This document shows positions 1 through 7,482 of a DNA stretch of 41,542 nt, piece by piece (positions within the stretch are counted from its first letter, which is position 1; the number at the start of each line of letters is the position of its first letter). The notes under the pieces are model-generated. The model searched no databases. It had not been told where the DNA came from and saw only the letters and a list, made by a program, of their open reading frames with translations. Source of the stretch: Planctomycetaceae bacterium (GTDB lineage Bacteria; Planctomycetota; Phycisphaerae; Sedimentisphaerales; Anaerohalosphaeraceae); assembly GCA_021372945.1 (NCBI GenBank), contig JAJFTK010000060.1:1-41542 (forward strand), in the 5' to 3' direction. The position numbers and the translations under genes are program-made.

Positions 1-126
1 CGAGTCTATGAAGGATATGATCACTTAAGACAGGCCGCCAGTGATGCATGGCACAAAGTGTGCCTGAACCCCGAAAAAATCAAATCCATTTGCCGAGCCA
101 AATATGTCGAACGCGCATTTATTTAG
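1..126 (+). mobile_element. C-terminal fragment of an IS630-like transposase, cut by the left edge
   Basis: An open frame enters from the left edge and stops at TAG 124-126, giving 41 residues. The pattern of an acidic/aromatic start, then QAASDAWHKV, then NPEKIKSI and a short basic end resembles the extreme C-terminus of IS630/Tc1-type DDE transposases, where a conserved Trp in an A-x-x-A-W segment is followed by an NPE-x-I-x-SI stretch. The catalytic DDE core would lie outside the window, so neither activity nor completeness can be judged. The palindromes that follow could be the right end of the element or a separate repeat. The family call rests on memory of this short motif only. Confidence 0.5.
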
Positions 127-166
127 GGGGATTGGTATAAGAGGTGCACAAAAAAACGGCGATACG

Positions 167-286
167 AACTCCGAAGGAGTTTGACGTGAGTACTCCGAAG
201 GCGTTAATGTGAATATCCATAGGCAAGCGAAGCGCAACCTATGGAAGAAATGATCATCGCTAAGTTCAACCCTGAGGGGGTTGAAC
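167..286. repeat. Cluster of three palindromes between the transposase tail and mrdA
   Basis: Three hairpin-forming palindromes occur in 120 bases. AACTCC-gaa-GGAGTT lies at 167-181, with a decayed second copy (ACTCCGAAGGCGT) at 192-204. CCATAGG/CCTATGG lies at 217-223 and 238-244 around a 14-base loop. GTTCAACCC/GGGTTGAAC lies at 264-272 and 278-286 with a 5-base loop. The last one overlaps the 3' end of mrdA and supplies its stop codon at 266-268 and its last six codons. The layout resembles small REP-like or non-autonomous elements left next to transposases. It could also act as a terminator for mrdA, although it lacks a clear U-run. Confidence 0.7.
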
Positions 287-2389
287 AGCATCCCCGTTCG
301 GTTCTTCGGCCTCAACGGCGGGAGGCTTGGTTCCTACGTATCCCGCTTCGTTGCAGTACTTCAATATCTCATGGCCCAGCGGAGCCGCCTCGCCAGCCCC
401 GCGCTGTCCTTCTTCCACCACGACGGACAACACGACGCCCCGCCCGCGGCTGTCCTCCGCGAAACATTCAAACCACGCCACGCACGGGCTCTCCGTCGAG
501 CCCGTCTTGCCGTAGATCTTCATATCCCGCCCGAATAATTCACTGCCTTTGAACTGGTTGACGGCCGTGCCGTGCGGCTCGTGGATGACCGCGTGCATGC
601 CGTCACGCACCACGGCGACCGTGGATGCCGACAGGGCAATCCGCCGCTGTCCGCGCTCGTTGCGCGGGTCCGAATCATCCCGCACCAGACGCGGATTCTT
701 ATAAACGCCGCCTCGCGCGATCGCCGCCAGGGCGTTGGCCGCCTGCAGCACAGTGATCCGGATGTTCCCTTGCCCTATGCCCCACCATCTTCGCTCAGAA
801 TCCGAGAGGGGGGCCAATTCGTCGGGACTGGCCGCCGGCCTTCTTTGTATCCCCATCACCAGACTTCCGCACGATTGATTGAACTGCCGATTGAGCCAGA
901 GCTCGCTTTTTTCCGCCGGCGGCTCGCACCGCAGCACCGCCTGGCCCAGCCCGAACTGCCACAGCCAATATTGCAGCCGGTCACTATCGACCCGGTTGGC
1001 CACCCGCGAAAAATAAACATTGCAGCTTCCGCGTATGGCGTTGCGGGCCGTGTTGCCGCCGGTGCCAAAATGATCATCGTGACAGGTCCCCAGATCAGCT
1101 AAAATACGGCATCGCGGCCAATTGGGCGGATTGTAGGAGACCGTGCACGAGATCGCCTCATTGACGGCGATCTTATGTTCCTGCAGGCCGGCGATCAGCA
1201 CCAGCGGTTTGGCCGTCGAGCCCGGCGGATAGTGGTTCTGCAGGGCCCGGTTCTTCAGGGGCTCATGCAGGCTCTTGTCGTTGAGCAGCTTCATATAATC
1301 CCGCCGGACCGTATTCAAGTCATACACCGGGATCGATGCCATCGCCAATATCTCATTGGTTGCCTCGTCGAGCACCACGGCCGCGCCGATCTTGCCTTCG
1401 TGCGGCATGTGCTTGTCGGCAAGCAGCCTCTCGATTCGCTGCTGCAGGTCGATGTCGATGGTCATCGTGCAATTCTTGCCATAGTCCGGCTCTTTTCGTT
1501 CGAGCACGTTACCGCCGCGGTCATACGTCACCTCGCCTCGCCGGCCTCGCAGCAGCGACTCGTAAATCCATTCGATCCCGCCCTTGCCGACCGTCTCGCC
1601 GGCAGCGTAACGCATGTAGCGGTCGTCGCTGAAAAGGTCCATGTCGTCCTGCTGCACCGGCGCCACCCATCCGATCAAATGACAGCCCGCACTTGCGTAA
1701 GGATAGTCCCGTTTGGCCTGCGGCTGAATGGCCAGCTCCTTGATGTTGGCGATCTCCAGTTGCGCCCGCAGCAGGTCCTGGTTGTTCTTCAGTTCGATCA
1801 GGGGATACTTCTGATGCATTTCTGCCAGGTCAACCGTTACCACCTTCTCCGGCGTCAGTGTCGCCATCGCCTCCCTGAATTGCTGCCGGCTGCCCTTCGG
1901 GTTGCGCCGTCGCCAGTAGATATATTGCGCCGACTCCCATACCCGGTCATTGATCTGACGGATCTCCTCCAAAATATCTTCGTTGGAAACATCCGCCAGC
2001 CGATTTGCAAGGTCCATCGCCTTGTTCAACTCAGCGATCGGCTCTTGCCATTGTCCCGCCAGGTAGGCCTCGGCTTGCTGCCGGTCCCGCTCCGGATTGA
2101 TGGCCCTTTGGATTCGCCCCTGGCGCCATCGTTCGTCCATGTACCGCGTCAGTTCATAACTGATGTGCAGAAAGAACGCCGGCCGGTCCAGTGCCAGCGT
2201 CTTGCCGGAACGGTCTAGGATCTTGCCCCGGATTGTCGGCCGCTGCTGCGGATCCACGAGCTGCAATTGGGCCACCTTCTCGCGGGCCTCCTGGACATAC
2301 CGCGTCTCCAGGATCAAAAGCCGCCCCACGGCCACCGCCAGACCGCCCAGGCAAAGAACAACCAGAATTTTCAGCCGCAAATGATACAT
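266..2389 (-). CDS. mrdA: Penicillin-binding protein 2, elongation-specific D,D-transpeptidase
   Basis: This class B PBP cross-links peptidoglycan during cell elongation, anchored in the inner membrane with its catalytic domain in the periplasm. From ATG 2389 it has 707 residues. A membrane anchor covers residues 8-27 and a dimerisation/pedestal region follows, with a long helical insert at about 85-200. The transpeptidase motifs are all present: S391-T-A-K394 (SxxK), S455-C-N457 (SxN) and K628-T-G630 (KTG). A start 13 codons further up is possible, but ATG 2389 places the basic residues directly before the anchor. It is the last gene of the mre cluster, 69 bases after mreD. RodA, its usual partner, does not follow. 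The final residues V-Q-P-P-Q-G and the stop codon are encoded by a palindrome, so the C-terminus probably differs from that of close relatives. Confidence 0.95.
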   Translation of the reverse strand: MYHLRLKILVVLCLGGLAVAVGRLLILETRYVQEAREKVAQLQLVDPQQRPTIRGKILDRSGKTLALDRPAFFLHISYELTRYMDERWRQGRIQRAINPERDRQQAEAYLAGQWQEPIAELNKAMDLANRLADVSNEDILEEIRQINDRVWESAQYIYWRRRNPKGSRQQFREAMATLTPEKVVTVDLAEMHQKYPLIELKNNQDLLRAQLEIANIKELAIQPQAKRDYPYASAGCHLIGWVAPVQQDDMDLFSDDRYMRYAAGETVGKGGIEWIYESLLRGRRGEVTYDRGGNVLERKEPDYGKNCTMTIDIDLQQRIERLLADKHMPHEGKIGAAVVLDEATNEILAMASIPVYDLNTVRRDYMKLLNDKSLHEPLKNRALQNHYPPGSTAKPLVLIAGLQEHKIAVNEAISCTVSYNPPNWPRCRILADLGTCHDDHFGTGGNTARNAIRGSCNVYFSRVANRVDSDRLQYWLWQFGLGQAVLRCEPPAEKSELWLNRQFNQSCGSLVMGIQRRPAASPDELAPLSDSERRWWGIGQGNIRITVLQAANALAAIARGGVYKNPRLVRDDSDPRNERGQRRIALSASTVAVVRDGMHAVIHEPHGTAVNQFKGSELFGRDMKIYGKTGSTESPCVAWFECFAEDSRGRGVVLSVVVEEGQRGAGEAAPLGHEILKYCNEAGYVGTKPPAVEAEEPNGDAVQPPQG

Positions 2390-2420
2390 AGCGTGAAATG
2401 CCGAGTTACGTTGACGACCA

Positions 2421-2461
2421 ATAATCAATCATTCAATAGTCAATAATCAATAGTCAATTTA
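2421..2461. repeat. Heptamer array at the mreD/mrdA junction
   Basis: On the plus strand the units CAATAGT (2434-2440), CAATAAT (2441-2447), CAATAGT (2448-2454) and CAATTTA (2455-2461) follow each other with an exact 7-base step, after a decayed stretch from 2421. The last unit contains the mreD stop codon (2459-2461 read on the minus strand). The array fills most of the gap between mreD and mrdA and leaves little room for a promoter. Confidence 0.8.
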
Positions 2462-2980
2462 ATGGTAGGTCCAATCCGCCCGTGTCTTTTGAATGTTCGA
2501 CCAGCCGCTCAGCGCCGACAGAACCGACCAGATCAGCGGACTGATCACCGCCGAATACAGTGCCGTTAAAAACAAAATACTCATCATATCCTCGCGTGTC
2601 TCGCCCAGTTTGATATTCTCCATCCAATTCGCGGCGCTTTCCGCAAGCATGTACGCCAGGAACACGAACGATGCCTTGTAGATCGCCCGTTTCATGATGA
2701 TCATCTGGCTTGTCTGATTGAGGATCACTCCCAGGATCCCGTAACATAGCATGTGCGGCCCCATCACACCGGCGTGCGAGGCCAGGTCCGCTGCGAAACC
2801 GATAAAGAACGAGGTTACGATCGCCTCATCGTACCGGCACACCAGCGAATAATACAGAAGCAGTGTGATCAGTATGCTCGGCCGGACATACCAGCCGGTC
2901 ACCGCGAACACGTTCAGCAGGTCGCCCGCCTCCAGCAGCGTCGCCCCAAACAAGATCGTAATGAATGAAAACCACCGCAT
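2459..2980 (-). CDS. mreD: Rod shape-determining membrane protein MreD
   Basis: MreD is the small integral membrane partner of MreC and of the RodA/PBP2 synthase in the elongation complex. The 173-residue product is almost wholly hydrophobic, with about five predicted membrane segments (around residues 5-25, 35-55, 58-80, 100-118 and 135-160), matching the usual size and layout. A G-F-A-A-D-L motif in the central part is typical of the family. It starts 3 bases after the mreC stop, which implies a shared transcript and coupled translation. Its own stop codon lies inside a heptamer array. Confidence 0.88.
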   Translation of the reverse strand: MRWFSFITILFGATLLEAGDLLNVFAVTGWYVRPSILITLLLYYSLVCRYDEAIVTSFFIGFAADLASHAGVMGPHMLCYGILGVILNQTSQMIIMKRAIYKASFVFLAYMLAESAANWMENIKLGETREDMMSILFLTALYSAVISPLIWSVLSALSGWSNIQKTRADWTYH

Positions 2981-2983
2981 CGT

Positions 2984-3826
2984 TCAGCGTTTCTCCTCGG
3001 ATGCGATCTGCGTCAGGTCCGTCACAATGACCGCTACGCTGTCCAGCCGGCTCATATCCTCGACCGGCTCCACGGTCACATCCCACAGCAGCGGATGCAG
3101 GTCGTCCGGCCGCACCTCGACCACCTCGCCGACCACGATCGGGATGTCCAGCTTGCCCGCCTGCGGCGCCGCATAGACCGTATCGCCCGTTTGGATGTCC
3201 TGTTCGCATTCGATCATATTGATCTTGCAGGCGGTCTTGTCCGTTCCGAACATCATCCCGCCGATGTCCTTGTCCGTGTGGTCCCGCCGGATCCGCACCT
3301 CCAGGCTCTGGTTGGCGTCCGTCAAGAGCCGCACCCGTGACATCTGCTCACTTACTTCGCGCACCACCCCGATGATGCTGTTCTGCCCGCTCGACAGGAC
3401 GTACTGTCCGGGCTCGATCAGCGACTCGCTGCCGCGGTTGATGATGATCTCGTGGCCGTAACTGCTCGGCGCCCCCGTCACGTGGGCCAGCACCACCCCG
3501 CTGTAAAACTGCGGCAGGCTCGAACGGATCGCCGCCACCTTCTCATAATCGGCGTGCAGGTCCAGGAGTTGCGCGTGCAGGTTCTTATAGACCTTCCACA
3601 GCTTGTCATAATCCGCTTTGTTTACGATCTTTTCCTGGCCCGGACGCAGGCGGATCACGTTCATTTGCACGTCCCGGCCCCACTCCAATACCGGTTTAAA
3701 CACGTCGACGAACAAATGATTCACGCCCGAGGTGATCCGTTGCGGCAGCAGCAATAAAATCAGCGCCAGGATCAAAAAAGAGGTCAGAAGACTTGCGTTC
3801 GAAAAATGGAAATTTCGTCCTGCCAT
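2984..3826 (-). CDS. mreC: Rod shape-determining protein MreC
   Basis: MreC is a bitopic membrane protein whose periplasmic part forms filaments and activates PBP2. The 280-residue product has one membrane segment at about residues 12-30, a helical or coiled-coil section at about 60-105, and then a beta-rich C-terminal half. That half has the family features V-T-G-A-P-S-S, I-I-N-R-G and L-T-D-A-N-Q. Length and order match typical MreC. It lies between mreB and mreD in the canonical order, but is separated from mreB by 229 bases that contain a heptamer array. Confidence 0.93.
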   Translation of the reverse strand: MAGRNFHFSNASLLTSFLILALILLLLPQRITSGVNHLFVDVFKPVLEWGRDVQMNVIRLRPGQEKIVNKADYDKLWKVYKNLHAQLLDLHADYEKVAAIRSSLPQFYSGVVLAHVTGAPSSYGHEIIINRGSESLIEPGQYVLSSGQNSIIGVVREVSEQMSRVRLLTDANQSLEVRIRRDHTDKDIGGMMFGTDKTACKINMIECEQDIQTGDTVYAAPQAGKLDIPIVVGEVVEVRPDDLHPLLWDVTVEPVEDMSRLDSVAVIVTDLTQIASEEKR

Positions 3827-3989
3827 AGCATTTTCATGAGCATTCGTAATCCATTTTGAATGCCTGATTAATTCTTTCTATCCCAGCCCTGAACAAGACT
3901 GTACTCTAAAATCCTATGATCTGGGTATGTCGTTTTGTCGCTGCAATTTGCTGTTTGGGTTTTAGAATTTGGAATTTTGAATTTGTTTT

Positions 3990-4052
3990 GGATTTTGGAT
4001 TTTGGATTTAGGATTTAGGATTTAGTATTTCGGATTTCGGATTTCGGATTTC
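3990..4052. repeat. Heptamer array GGATTTN between mreB and mreC
   Basis: Nine consecutive 7-base units occur on the plus strand: GGATTTT twice, GGATTTA three times, GTATTTC once and GGATTTC three times. Decayed units such as TTAGAAT, TTGGAAT and TTTGAAT extend it to about 3962. The third-type base (T, A, C) changes in blocks, as expected from tandem duplication. It ends 3 bases from the mreB stop codon. The rest of the gap (3827-3961) shows no gene. Confidence 0.93.
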
Positions 4053-4055
4053 GTG

Positions 4056-5102
4056 TCAGCTCCATCCCTGGTCCAGCGTCTCCTTCCACATCTCCAGGTT
4101 TTCCAGATAAACGCTGGTCCCGCGGGCCACGCAGGTCAGCGGGTCTTCGGCATGGATGATTTTGAGTCCGGTGGCATTGCTCAGCACGCGGTCCATCCCG
4201 CGCAGCAGTGATCCGCCGCCGCAGATCATGACGCCGTTATCGATCAGGTCCGCCGCCAGTTCCGGCTCGGCCCGCTCCAGCGTCCGCATCACCGTCTCGA
4301 TGACGCCGGCCACCGGCTCTTTGAAGGCCTCGCGGATCTCTTCGCTGGTGATGACGATCTTGCGCGGCAGTCCCGAGATCGTATCGCGCCCGGCGATCTC
4401 CATCGTCATTTCCTGCTCCAGCGGCGCCGCCGAACCGATCTGGATCTTCACCTGCTCGGCGCGCGGTTCACCGATCAGCAGATTGTAGGTGCGTTTGAGA
4501 TGATTGATCAGGGCCTCGTCGAAATTATCCCCGCCGATGCGGATGCTTTCGCAGGTGCTGATGTCGGCCAGGCTCATGATCGCCACTTCCGTCGTGCCGC
4601 CGCCGATATCGACGATCATCGACGCCGTCGGCTCCGTCACGGGCAGTCCCGCGCCGATGCCCGCGGCCATTGGCTCATCCACCAGGAACACCTTCCTGGC
4701 GCCGGCCCGCTCGGCGCTGTCAATGACCGCGCGCCGCTCGACCGCCGTAATGCCGCTGGGCACCGCGATCACCACGCGCGGCCTGAACAGGGCCCCGCGC
4801 CCGTGGACCTTGCGAATGAAATAGCTCAGCATCGCCTCGGTGATCTCAAAATCGCTGATGACCCCGTCCTTGAGCGGCCGGATGGCCGTGATCGAGCCCG
4901 GGGTCTTGCCCAGCATGTCCTTGGCGACAAGCCCGACCGCCTCCCCGTTGTTGAGAACGATGTTGGTGCCTTTGCGTACGGCGACAACCGACGGTTCATT
5001 CAGGATGATCCCTTCGTTCCTCACGCACACCAGCGTATTGCAGGTGCCAAGGTCGATCCCCATGTCCTTGCTGAACCATCCGAGAATTGTGTCCAATATC
5101 AC
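4056..5102 (-). CDS. mreB: Rod shape-determining protein MreB (bacterial actin)
   Basis: MreB forms membrane-bound filaments that direct lateral wall synthesis. The 348-residue product matches the usual length. The ATP-binding motifs of the actin fold are visible: D-L-G-T-C-N-T near residue 18 (phosphate 1), D-I-G-G-G-T-T-E near 166 (phosphate 2), and I-C-G-G-G-S near 293 (adenosine motif). The N-terminus starts with a short hydrophobic/amphipathic stretch (I-L-D-T-I-L-G-W-F) suited to membrane binding. It is preceded by two small membrane-protein genes in the same direction and followed by mreC, mreD and mrdA. Confidence 0.97.
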   Translation of the reverse strand: MILDTILGWFSKDMGIDLGTCNTLVCVRNEGIILNEPSVVAVRKGTNIVLNNGEAVGLVAKDMLGKTPGSITAIRPLKDGVISDFEITEAMLSYFIRKVHGRGALFRPRVVIAVPSGITAVERRAVIDSAERAGARKVFLVDEPMAAGIGAGLPVTEPTASMIVDIGGGTTEVAIMSLADISTCESIRIGGDNFDEALINHLKRTYNLLIGEPRAEQVKIQIGSAAPLEQEMTMEIAGRDTISGLPRKIVITSEEIREAFKEPVAGVIETVMRTLERAEPELAADLIDNGVMICGGGSLLRGMDRVLSNATGLKIIHAEDPLTCVARGTSVYLENLEMWKETLDQGWS

Positions 5103-5214
5103 CTAATGACTCCCTTCAAATTGGATGACGGCTCCTTGTCGAACCGCATCCCTGCCGTTATGCAAGCGCCCTTTTTGCCCCATCTCCCGCCTGGCGGGCC
5201 GCAGCGCCTGAGTT

Positions 5215-5370
5215 CTATCGCACCTGGAGGATCTTCCAGATGGCATCGGTACCGTAATAGTTCATGCTCTTGAAGGCCACGAATACCGTTGCGGCGACAA
5301 CGGCTAAACACGCCAGCGCCAAAAGCGCCGTGTAAATGTCACTGTCCGGATTGATCGTTCGTTTTGCCAT
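5215..5370 (-). CDS. Small 51-residue membrane protein of the mre operon
   Basis: An ATG at 5370 opens a 51-codon frame ending at TAG 5215-5217. The product begins M-A-K-R-T-I-N-P, has one strongly hydrophobic segment at about residues 13-33 (rich in Ala, Leu and Val) and a short tail with N-Y-Y-G-T-D-A-I-W-K. It starts 11 bases after the stop of the coiled-coil gene and ends 112 bases before mreB, all on the same strand, so it is very probably co-transcribed. I do not recognise a family. Its position and single membrane pass suggest an accessory part of the elongation complex, which is an inference only. Confidence 0.7.
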   Translation of the reverse strand: MAKRTINPDSDIYTALLALACLAVVAATVFVAFKSMNYYGTDAIWKILQVR

Positions 5371-5381
5371 TGAATCGCCTC

Positions 5382-6236
5382 TTACAATTGCGTGCTGACC
5401 GTGTCGCCCGACTGGGGTGCCTGCTGCACTAGTTCCAGCACGCCGGCACTCTGATTAATATCGACATTTGTCACCACGACGTCACACAAAAACCGGTCGC
5501 CGCGGGTCACATGCAGCACGGTTCCTTCCTTCACGCCGTCGGCCGAACCCACCGACAGCGTTGCCATGTTCCGATCTACCCCAACCACCAGCCCCTTGAT
5601 ATCCATTCCCGCTCCTGAAGGCTGCGCCGGTACCGCTGCCCCTCTAAGCGGCGTCACGGGCTGCACCGCCGCCGTACGCGTGGGGCTCGAAGCGATCTGC
5701 TTTTCCAGTTCCGTCTTCTGCTCCAGCAGCCGCCGCCGTTCGGCCTCCATCGATTGCACCTGCACGATCTTTTCGTACAGGTCCGCGGTGATCTGGTTCA
5801 GGTCCTTCTGGTCCTTGATGCCTTGGGCGCGGGCCTGGTCCAATTGCTGCTGCGTCTGGCTAAGCGAGGCCTGCAGGTTCCGCACGCTCTGCTCAAATCC
5901 CCCCAACACTCCCTTCCAACTGTCCGACTGTGCCTGGTACTGCTGCGCCAGCCGCTGCGCGGTGCGAAGGTCCGCCATCAGATTGTTCCGTTCGCCTTCG
6001 ATCGCCTGCAGGTCCGTGTCATATTTTTTCTGCAGCTCTTCGGTCTTTTTTACTTGCGCATTAAACAACTCGGTCTTGGTTGCGTTGTCCGCCTGCAGTA
6101 CGCTTGTCGTATGTTTTTCATTCTCCAGACCAGCTTTGTAGTTATTTGTGTTGCCCACAAACGTCACAATCATGCCGCACAGCAGAATGGAAAAAATAGA
6201 CAATAAAACGACCAGAATTTTAGTTAGAATACTCAA
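5382..6236 (-). CDS. Membrane-anchored coiled-coil protein with a C-terminal beta domain, first gene of the mre operon
   Basis: The 284-residue product has one N-terminal membrane segment (about residues 6-28). A long charged, Gln-rich coiled coil follows (about 40-185) that should project into the periplasm. Then come a Pro/Ala-rich linker (about 190-212) and a compact C-terminal domain (about 215-284) with G-L-V-V-G-V-D, L-S-V-G-S-A-D-G-V-K-E-G-T and D-V-V-V-T. The C-terminal piece resembles the small SH3-like or FlgT-C-like beta domains that often follow a coiled coil. The architecture (anchor, coiled coil, beta domain) imitates MreC although the sequences look unrelated. The promoter at 6357-6385 lies directly upstream, making this the leading gene of the cell-shape operon. 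Confidence 0.85.
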   Translation of the reverse strand: MSILTKILVVLLSIFSILLCGMIVTFVGNTNNYKAGLENEKHTTSVLQADNATKTELFNAQVKKTEELQKKYDTDLQAIEGERNNLMADLRTAQRLAQQYQAQSDSWKGVLGGFEQSVRNLQASLSQTQQQLDQARAQGIKDQKDLNQITADLYEKIVQVQSMEAERRRLLEQKTELEKQIASSPTRTAAVQPVTPLRGAAVPAQPSGAGMDIKGLVVGVDRNMATLSVGSADGVKEGTVLHVTRGDRFLCDVVVTNVDINQSAGVLELVQQAPQSGDTVSTQL

Positions 6237-6298
6237 AATAAGGCCCTTTCACTTCTAAAAAAAATATACCGATACCCCTGATACCCCGCCTTGTCCTC

Positions 6299-6313
6299 CA
6301 GGTTTAAAACCTG
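6299..6313. promoter_or_regulatory. Inverted repeat in the mre operon leader
   Basis: CAGGTTT-a-AAACCTG is a perfect 7-base inverted repeat around one base. It lies about 40 bases downstream of the predicted transcription start. A second inverted repeat, TTGCGG/CCGCAA (plus strand: CCGCAA at 6325-6330, TTGCGG at 6351-6356), lies just upstream and could form a hairpin in the transcript. Either could be an operator or a leader structure. No known binding-site family is recognised. Confidence 0.4.
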
Positions 6314-6356
6314 TGAACGGAAAGGCCGCAACATACACAATTTATGAATATTGCGG

Positions 6357-6385
6357 ATTTTACGCTACTTGTCCCGGCAGGTCAA
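6357..6385 (-). promoter_or_regulatory. Sigma70-type promoter of the cell-shape operon
   Basis: Read on the minus strand, TTGACC (6385-6380), a 17-base spacer and TAAAAT (6362-6357) match the -35 and -10 boxes closely. The expected transcript start is near 6350, leaving a leader of about 110 bases before the coiled-coil gene. There is no comparable match in front of the later mre genes, which supports one main transcript. Confidence 0.72.
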
Positions 6386-6480
6386 GTTTTTTTCCCGCGC
6401 TAAAAACATCGGCTTTAACCGTTTTTGAGGCAGCGAATCCAATCAAATCGCCGGCTCTATTCAGAACAAAGTATATCTTT

Positions 6481-7482
6481 TTATCGTGACGCTAGAAGTA
6501 CCGACTGAGCGGCGATGATACGCAGGTAACTCGATTGGCTCTTAAACGCCAGCGGCAGCCAATGGTAAAGCCGCGGCGAGTCCATGTTCCCGATGGCCAT
6601 GATCGCCATGCTGTTGGCCATATTGCCCTGGTTCAGGTCCGTCTGTGTCTGAAGATAATTGAATACCTCCTCTTCGCCGCGCTTATCGCCAAGCCGTGCC
6701 AATTGTTCGGCCGCCGCCAGACGAACCTCCGGGATGTCGTCCGTCAGCATCGTCGTTATCGCGTTTCGAGACTCGCCCGTATTCAGTGCGCCCATTCCCC
6801 GGATGCCCATCACCCGGTCATCGGCGAATTTGCTGATTTGCAGCGCCCAAAGCTTGCTGCGATACATACTTTCATCGCCAAGTCTTGCGATGCTTTCCAC
6901 TACCTGCATCCGCACTTTGTCGTTTGAATCGGCGTCATACAGCGCCTCGTACAAACGCGGCAGGTCTTCGCGATTGCCCAGTTTGCCCAATAGCAGGGCG
7001 GCATTGGCCCGCGCGGTTGAGTCGGCGCTCGTTAATCCGCCGCGGATCAGGTCCGCATACCTGTTTTGGTCCAATTTAACCAAGGCGTAGGCCGCCGCCA
7101 TCCGCACGCTCTCGCTCTCATCGCTCAGCAGTCCCCGTACCTGCGGTTCGCAGGTGACGCATTTCAGATCCCCGATCGCCGCGGCCGCCGCAAAGCGAAC
7201 TGCCGCCGTCCGGTCCTTCGTCAGCGCCGTGATCTGAGGCAGAAGTTCCTTGTGTCCCGTCACTACCACCGCTTCGATCGCGTTGCTCCGCAAATATGCG
7301 TTCTTGTCCTTTAGCCCGCTTTGCAGGGTCGCAATCGCCTCCGGCACAAGCGACTTCACATTGACATTGGCATGCACGATCGGCGCCGGTGCAGGAGCCG
7401 AACTGTTACCCTGCGGCGGCGATTGTTGAATTGCGCATCCTGTGGCCACGACGGCTAGAACTATGCTGATGCATTTTCTCAT
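6481..7482 (-). CDS. HEAT-repeat lipoprotein, coupled to lnt
   Basis: From ATG 7482 the product has 333 residues and starts with a short lipoprotein signal ending in V-A-T-G-C, so Cys17 should be lipidated. After a Pro/Ala-rich linker come about eight helical repeats of the HEAT type, visible as recurring patterns such as V-R-F-A-A-A-A-A-I-G-D-L, V-R-M-A-A-A-Y-A-L and V-R-L-A-A-A-E-Q-L-A. Such repeats form a solenoid that binds other proteins; no catalytic site is seen. The start codon overlaps the lnt stop (ATGA), and a good ribosome-binding site (AAAGGAAA) lies inside the end of lnt. A longer frame beginning upstream would destroy the signal peptide and was rejected. The ligand is unknown. 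Confidence 0.87.
   Translation of the reverse strand: MRKCISIVLAVVATGCAIQQSPPQGNSSAPAPAPIVHANVNVKSLVPEAIATLQSGLKDKNAYLRSNAIEAVVVTGHKELLPQITALTKDRTAAVRFAAAAAIGDLKCVTCEPQVRGLLSDESESVRMAAAYALVKLDQNRYADLIRGGLTSADSTARANAALLLGKLGNREDLPRLYEALYDADSNDKVRMQVVESIARLGDESMYRSKLWALQISKFADDRVMGIRGMGALNTGESRNAITTMLTDDIPEVRLAAAEQLARLGDKRGEEEVFNYLQTQTDLNQGNMANSMAIMAIGNMDSPRLYHWLPLAFKSQSSYLRIIAAQSVLLASR

Noticed and set aside
3990..4052. Possible CRISPR array
   Set aside because: The repeats are contiguous 7-mers without spacers, and no cas genes are in the window.
5103..5214. Possible terminator hairpin between the 51-residue gene and mreB
   Set aside because: The stem is only five bases (CCCGC/GCGGG) and there is no T-run directly behind it.
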